From positions 558,001 to 622,000 of the forward strand of contig NZ_CP015030.1 in assembly GCF_011455695.1 (NCBI RefSeq): DNA of 64,000 bases, given 5' to 3'. The notes under the pieces were generated by a model. That model did not search any database. It was given only the letters and a program-made list of their open reading frames with translations, and was not told the DNA's origin. Made by a program: the position numbers and the translations under genes. The stretch is from Mannheimia granulomatis. Its GTDB lineage: Bacteria; Pseudomonadota; Gammaproteobacteria; Enterobacterales; Pasteurellaceae. Positions 60,246-64,000 of this stretch are shown in pieces. Position 1 is the first letter of the stretch, and the number at the start of each line of letters is the position of its first letter.

Positions 60246-60977
60246 TTAGACTCTCTTATGAAATAAGTTAAACGGATTTCTTTTTTCTAGCCAAGGTAAA
60301 AACCAGATAAATAAGGCTAAATTGACCACAAAGGCAAGTAAGCTACTGACGAAAAGATCGATAGGGTAGTGCATGCCTAAACGCAAGCGGCTAATCAGCA
60401 TTAAAGCCGCCCAGCTAATTGCAAAAATATGCGCAAAAATGACCGCTTGTCCACGCATATTCATACATAAACCGACGACTAACAGCAACCAAGATACGGC
60501 AAAAATTGTATGACCTGACGGGAAAGAATAACCGACTTCTTTGGACTGGTGTCTGGTAACAAAATTCTCTTTTTCACCGATATATTTAATAACTTCCTCA
60601 GTTCGTTGAGCTCGTTCTAATTGATAGAATGCTTCTGTTTTGTCGGCAAAGAATGCGGTTACAAACGGCCTCGGCTCTTGATATACTGATTTCATTCCGC
60701 TTTTGATAATTTGCGTTGAAAGCATAGAGGCTACGCAAACCGTAATGACTAGAAATAAGGAATAACGTTTTCTTACTACCCAAGCCAGTAATAAGGTAAA
60801 AATGACGCAGGTTATTGCTGCATAAGGGAATGAGCCGGTTTCTGTAATTAAAAACAAGAAATAGTCAAAATCAAAGTCATGATATTGGATAGCCGAAGAC
60901 CATTGCCAATTTGCCAGCCAGGTGACTACAGGAATAAGAAGCATAGCTAAAGTGTAGGCAGAAAATTTTTTAAACAT
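60246..60977 (-). CDS. pgpB: phosphatidylglycerophosphatase B / PAP2 phosphatase
   Basis: PgpB dephosphorylates phosphatidylglycerophosphate and undecaprenyl pyrophosphate. The 243-residue protein has six membrane helices and the three PAP2 motifs: [19 protein letters not shown] and [13 protein letters not shown]. It precedes nagK in a two-gene unit. An uptake signal lies within the sixth membrane region. No odd residues were noted in the motifs. Confidence 0.9.
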   Translation of the reverse strand: MFKKFSAYTLAMLLIPVVTWLANWQWSSAIQYHDFDFDYFLFLITETGSFPYAAITCVIFTLLLAWVVRKRYSLFLVITVCVASMLSTQIIKSGMKSVYQEPRPFVTAFFADKTEAFYQLERAQRTEEVIKYIGEKENFVTRHQSKEVGYSFPSGHTIFAVSWLLLVVGLCMNMRGQAVIFAHIFAISWAALMLISRLRLGMHYPIDLFVSSLLAFVVNLALFIWFLPWLEKRNPFNLFHKRV

Positions 60978-60993
60978 AATAAGTTACCGATAT

Positions 60994-61020
60994 AAAAAAC
61001 CGCCTGAAAACAAGCGGTTG
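60994..61020 (-). terminator. terminator after yhbY built from an uptake signal
   Basis: On the minus strand AACCGCTTG / CAGGCGGTT (one wobble) around TTTT is followed by TTTTTT. The left arm is an ACCGCTTGT uptake core. Confidence 0.8.
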
Positions 61021-61041
61021 GATTAATAGAAAAATTTGCAA

Positions 61042-61356
61042 CTAAACAGCTTTTTTCGCTTTTGGCAAACTGATTTTTTTCTCTTCGCTTTGGCGATAAA
61101 GTACTAAAATATGCCCGATAGTTTGTACTTCTGCCGCTTTAGTTTCACGCAAAATCGCATCAATGATGAGTTGTTTGGTTTCACGATCGGCACCGGCAAC
61201 TTTCACTTTAATTAACTCGTGATGTTCCAATGCGTTGTCGATTTCAGCTAGAACCCCTTCGGTTAAGCCGTTGCCGCCTAGCATTACGACAGGACTTAAA
61301 TGATGGGCTAAGCCTTTTAAATATTGTTTTTGTTTGGTTGTTAATGTAATTGACAT
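61042..61356 (-). CDS. yhbY: ribosome assembly RNA-binding protein YhbY
   Basis: YhbY is a CRM-domain protein bound to pre-50S particles. The 104-residue protein has LTTKQKQYLKGLAHHLSPVVMLGGNGLTEGV with the GxxG loop, and HELIKVKVAGADRETK. The ATG at 61356 is preferred; an upstream ATG at 61368 adds four residues that E. coli YhbY lacks. It stands alone, divergent from lgtF. Confidence 0.92.
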   Translation of the reverse strand: MSITLTTKQKQYLKGLAHHLSPVVMLGGNGLTEGVLAEIDNALEHHELIKVKVAGADRETKQLIIDAILRETKAAEVQTIGHILVLYRQSEEKKISLPKAKKAV

Positions 61357-61467
61357 TATTTTTTCCATTCATTGATTCGTTGATAAAATTTGGCGTAGAA
61401 AATAGCACAAAAACAGTTATTTTTAAAGTAAAATGCGAGAATCTCATTAAAAGATTAAGGAAAGATT

Positions 61468-62226
61468 ATGCCAACGTTAAGTGTTGCAATGATTGTAAAA
61501 AATGAAGCCCAAGATTTAGCCACTTGCTTAGAGACCATAAAAGGTTGGGTGGATGAAATCGTGATTTTAGACAGCGGCAGTACCGATGAAACGGCCGAAA
61601 TTGCGGCTCGCTACAATGCGAAATTTTATACTAATACTGATTGGCCGGGCTTCGGTAGGCAACGTCAGCTTGCACAGCAATATGTTATGGGCGATTATGT
61701 GTTATGGCTTGATGCTGATGAACGGGTAACCGAGGAACTTAAAAATTCGATTTTACAAGCGGTTAAAAATGATGAAAAAAATACCGTTTATAAAATCAGT
61801 CGTTTAAGCGAAGTATTTGGCAAACAAATTCGTCATTCGGGCTGGTATCCGGATTATGTGGTGAGATTGTATCCGACACAATTTGCCAAATATGGCGATG
61901 AATTGGTTCACGAAAAAGTTCATTTCCCGAAAGAGGCTAAAGTAGAAAAGTTACAGGGCGATTTACTGCATTTTACCTACAAAGATATTCACCATTATTT
62001 AGTGAAATCTGCAAGCTATGCCAAAGCATGGGCAATACAACGGGCAAATGCCGGTAAAACCGCAACTTTATTTGATGGCGTAAGCCACGCTATAGGCTGC
62101 TTTGTAAAAATGTATTTATTAAAAGCCGGCTTTTTAGATGGAAAACAAGGCTTTCTGTTAGCGGTGCTTTCTGCCCATTCTACCTTTGTGAAATATGCGG
62201 ATTTATGGAATCGCACTCGAAAATAG
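61468..62226 (+). CDS. lgtF: LOS inner-core beta-1,4-glucosyltransferase (LgtF/WaaE type)
   Basis: The 252-residue GT2 protein begins [39 protein letters not shown] and has the DADE metal motif in [14 protein letters not shown], then [15 protein letters not shown] and a C-terminal hydrophobic segment. It matches the LgtF/WaaE family that adds glucose to heptose I of the LOS core (HI0653-like, from memory). Linkage is inferred. It converges on opsX, another core enzyme; AAGGAAAG precedes the ATG. Confidence 0.87.
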   Translation: MPTLSVAMIVKNEAQDLATCLETIKGWVDEIVILDSGSTDETAEIAARYNAKFYTNTDWPGFGRQRQLAQQYVMGDYVLWLDADERVTEELKNSILQAVKNDEKNTVYKISRLSEVFGKQIRHSGWYPDYVVRLYPTQFAKYGDELVHEKVHFPKEAKVEKLQGDLLHFTYKDIHHYLVKSASYAKAWAIQRANAGKTATLFDGVSHAIGCFVKMYLLKAGFLDGKQGFLLAVLSAHSTFVKYADLWNRTRK

Positions 62227-62265
62227 GATTTTCCACTCTCCCTGATTTCTCTTCTGAACGAAGAA

Positions 62266-62300
62266 AAATTCCTCTCTCCCATAAGGGGAGAGAGGAATTT
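62266..62300. repeat. long perfect hairpin between lgtF and opsX, overlapping the opsX stop
   Basis: Arms AAATTCCTCTCTCCC and GGGAGAGAGGAATTT pair over 15 bases (62266-62280 / 62286-62300) around a 5-base loop. It has no good T-run, and its right end reaches the opsX stop codon at 62299-62301. It may act as a bidirectional mRNA 3' end. Confidence 0.7.
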
Positions 62301-63327
62301 ACCTCCACATTTTCCCAATAAAAGGAATGACTGTTTTTAACGCTTCTGAAATGGATATCAGCGTTAAATTCATTTGCGATGCTTTATCTGGTGGAGGACA
62401 AAAAGCAATATGCTTATCCGCATCATTAATAGGTTTCCATCGGCGTGGAATGGCCGATAAACGGCTTGGGTAAAAACCCACGGTTGGAATATTCAACGCA
62501 CCGCTAATATGAAGTGGGCCCGTTGAGCCGGCAATAAAGAGATCGGCACAGGCAAGCGAGCGGGAAAAATCCGCTAATCCCTCATTTTTATCATAAACTA
62601 CCACATTTGGCTGGTTGATTTTCTGAGCGAGTTCATTCGCTTTTTCACTTTCTCCTTTACCTGCGGTTAAAACCACATAGCAATCAAATTCCGCCAAAAT
62701 ACCTTGAATTAATTGAGCATATTGCTCAACCGAGAGATTATTGGCAGAGCCACCTGTGGAGCTATGCACAAACAACCATTTTTTATCTGATGAGATCTTT
62801 AACTGTTCGGATAATTTGGCTTTTTGTGCTTGCAGGATATCGGTGTCAAATTGTAAATAAGGAGCGCTTGGTTCGATAATTTGAATGTTATGCTTAGTTA
62901 AGAAAGTACGAGCTAAATCTAAATTATATTCTGATTCCGCTTTTGCTGATTGCGAACGGCGTTGGGTTAAGCGATGGTTGTATAAGAATTGAAACAATTT
63001 AGTTGCCGGAGCTAGGCGATATTTTATTCCACTTAGGAAAGTGAGTTTAGCATTGTACCAATCCGACACAAAACAAATTACTGCATCAAATTGCTCTTTT
63101 TTGACCGTTTGTAAGATGCGGTTAAATTCAGTTTTATCTTTTTTATTAGCAGTATCGATAATTACTTTGTCGATAGAAGGGCAAAGCTTGGCAAGCGGTG
63201 CGGTATAATTTGGCACAAGAGCAGTAATTTCAACACCGGGTAGGGATTGTTTTAGCATTGCAAATGCTGGAAAACAGACCATAAAATCCCCAATTTTATC
63301 ATTTCGGATAACTAGCAGTTTTTTCAT
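62299..63327 (-). CDS. opsX: heptosyltransferase I (OpsX type)
   Basis: OpsX adds the first heptose to Kdo in the LOS core. The 342-residue GT9 protein has the N-terminal LLVIRNDKIGDFMVCFPAF with the catalytic Asp, and the ADP-heptose-binding AGSTGPLHISGALNIPTVGFYPSRLSAIPRRWKP. It is closer to H. influenzae OpsX (HI0261) as I recall than to E. coli WaaC or WaaF. It faces lgtF and is divergent from argG. The long hairpin lies at its 3' end. Confidence 0.87.
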   Translation of the reverse strand: MKKLLVIRNDKIGDFMVCFPAFAMLKQSLPGVEITALVPNYTAPLAKLCPSIDKVIIDTANKKDKTEFNRILQTVKKEQFDAVICFVSDWYNAKLTFLSGIKYRLAPATKLFQFLYNHRLTQRRSQSAKAESEYNLDLARTFLTKHNIQIIEPSAPYLQFDTDILQAQKAKLSEQLKISSDKKWLFVHSSTGGSANNLSVEQYAQLIQGILAEFDCYVVLTAGKGESEKANELAQKINQPNVVVYDKNEGLADFSRSLACADLFIAGSTGPLHISGALNIPTVGFYPSRLSAIPRRWKPINDADKHIAFCPPPDKASQMNLTLISISEALKTVIPFIGKMWR

Positions 63328-63470
63328 TGTTGTTTTTCTCTATTTTGAACTTCAGTCTGACTCATTTAAAGTATTTTGGTAAGCGGTTGAATTTTATCAA
63401 AACTTTGCAAATTGAGTCAGTAAATTTTAGATGAAGTTTTAGTGTATTTCAGCTAGAATATTTTATTTGA

Positions 63471-64000
<530 letters not shown>

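Overview
The window is chromosomal DNA of a gamma-proteobacterium of the family Pasteurellaceae. Roughly 40 copies of the DNA-uptake signal core ACAAGCGGT (or its complement ACCGCTTGT) are scattered on both strands, in genes and in gaps. No Haemophilus-type AAGTGCGGT core was seen. This is the dialect of the Actinobacillus pleuropneumoniae / Mannheimia / Bibersteinia branch. Gene content and protein similarity (as I remember the Haemophilus influenzae relatives) agree. Species cannot be fixed from the sequence alone. No prophage, CRISPR array, integron, plasmid gene or intact insertion sequence is present. The window is almost entirely core genome.

Layout. 1-4.3 kb: 5' end of raiA (ribosome hibernation), lpxL (lipid A acylation), dapA (lysine/DAP), and the ABC-F ATPase gene yheS on the other strand. 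4.6-7.4 kb: yhgN (MarC family), moeA-moeB (molybdenum cofactor), tRNA-Asn. 7.5-14.3 kb: yfbV, the yciC-yciB-yciA-yciI cluster, glnE, yacL, yihI. 14.3-18.6 kb: a DUF2489 gene translationally coupled to hemN, then lptD. 18.7-24.2 kb: ppc, a degenerate periplasmic FKBP, and a lemA-TPM-TPM cluster. 24.3-38.5 kb: the fructose PTS operon fruBKA and, divergent from it, a complete glycogen operon glgB-glgX-glgC-glgA-glgP. 38.5-44.8 kb: trmJ, the transhydrogenase pntAB, a 51-residue DUF1328 membrane peptide gene, dcd, udk, argO. 44.9-49.8 kb: mreB-mreC-mreD, rarA, and znuB without znuA or znuC. 50-55 kb: a class II glutamine amidotransferase, a TonB-dependent receptor and a YddA/SbmA-type fused ABC transporter. 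55.2-64 kb: xseB-ispA, a MOSC protein, an LtaS-like membrane sulfatase-fold enzyme, nagK-pgpB, yhbY, the LOS glycosyltransferases lgtF and opsX, and the 5' part of argG.

Functional themes. The fru/glg block joins sugar uptake (fructose to fructose-1,6-bisphosphate) to carbon storage. The two operons diverge from one 286-bp control region that carries a near-ideal CRP site and two LacI-family (Cra/FruR-like) palindromes. The same palindrome occurs twice more: exactly in the -35/-10 spacer of the tRNA-Asn promoter, and just upstream of the TonB-receptor promoter. That dispersed operator set is the most interesting signal I found. Envelope functions recur (lpxL, lptD, mreBCD, pgpB, lgtF, opsX, LtaS-like).

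Structure between genes. Many genes end in clear hairpins. Several hairpins are built from head-to-head uptake signals. Three short degenerate elements with IS3/IS150-like ends (22108, 50779 and 55094) are the only mobile-DNA traces. One lies just past ispA, where related genomes (as I recall) carry dxs.
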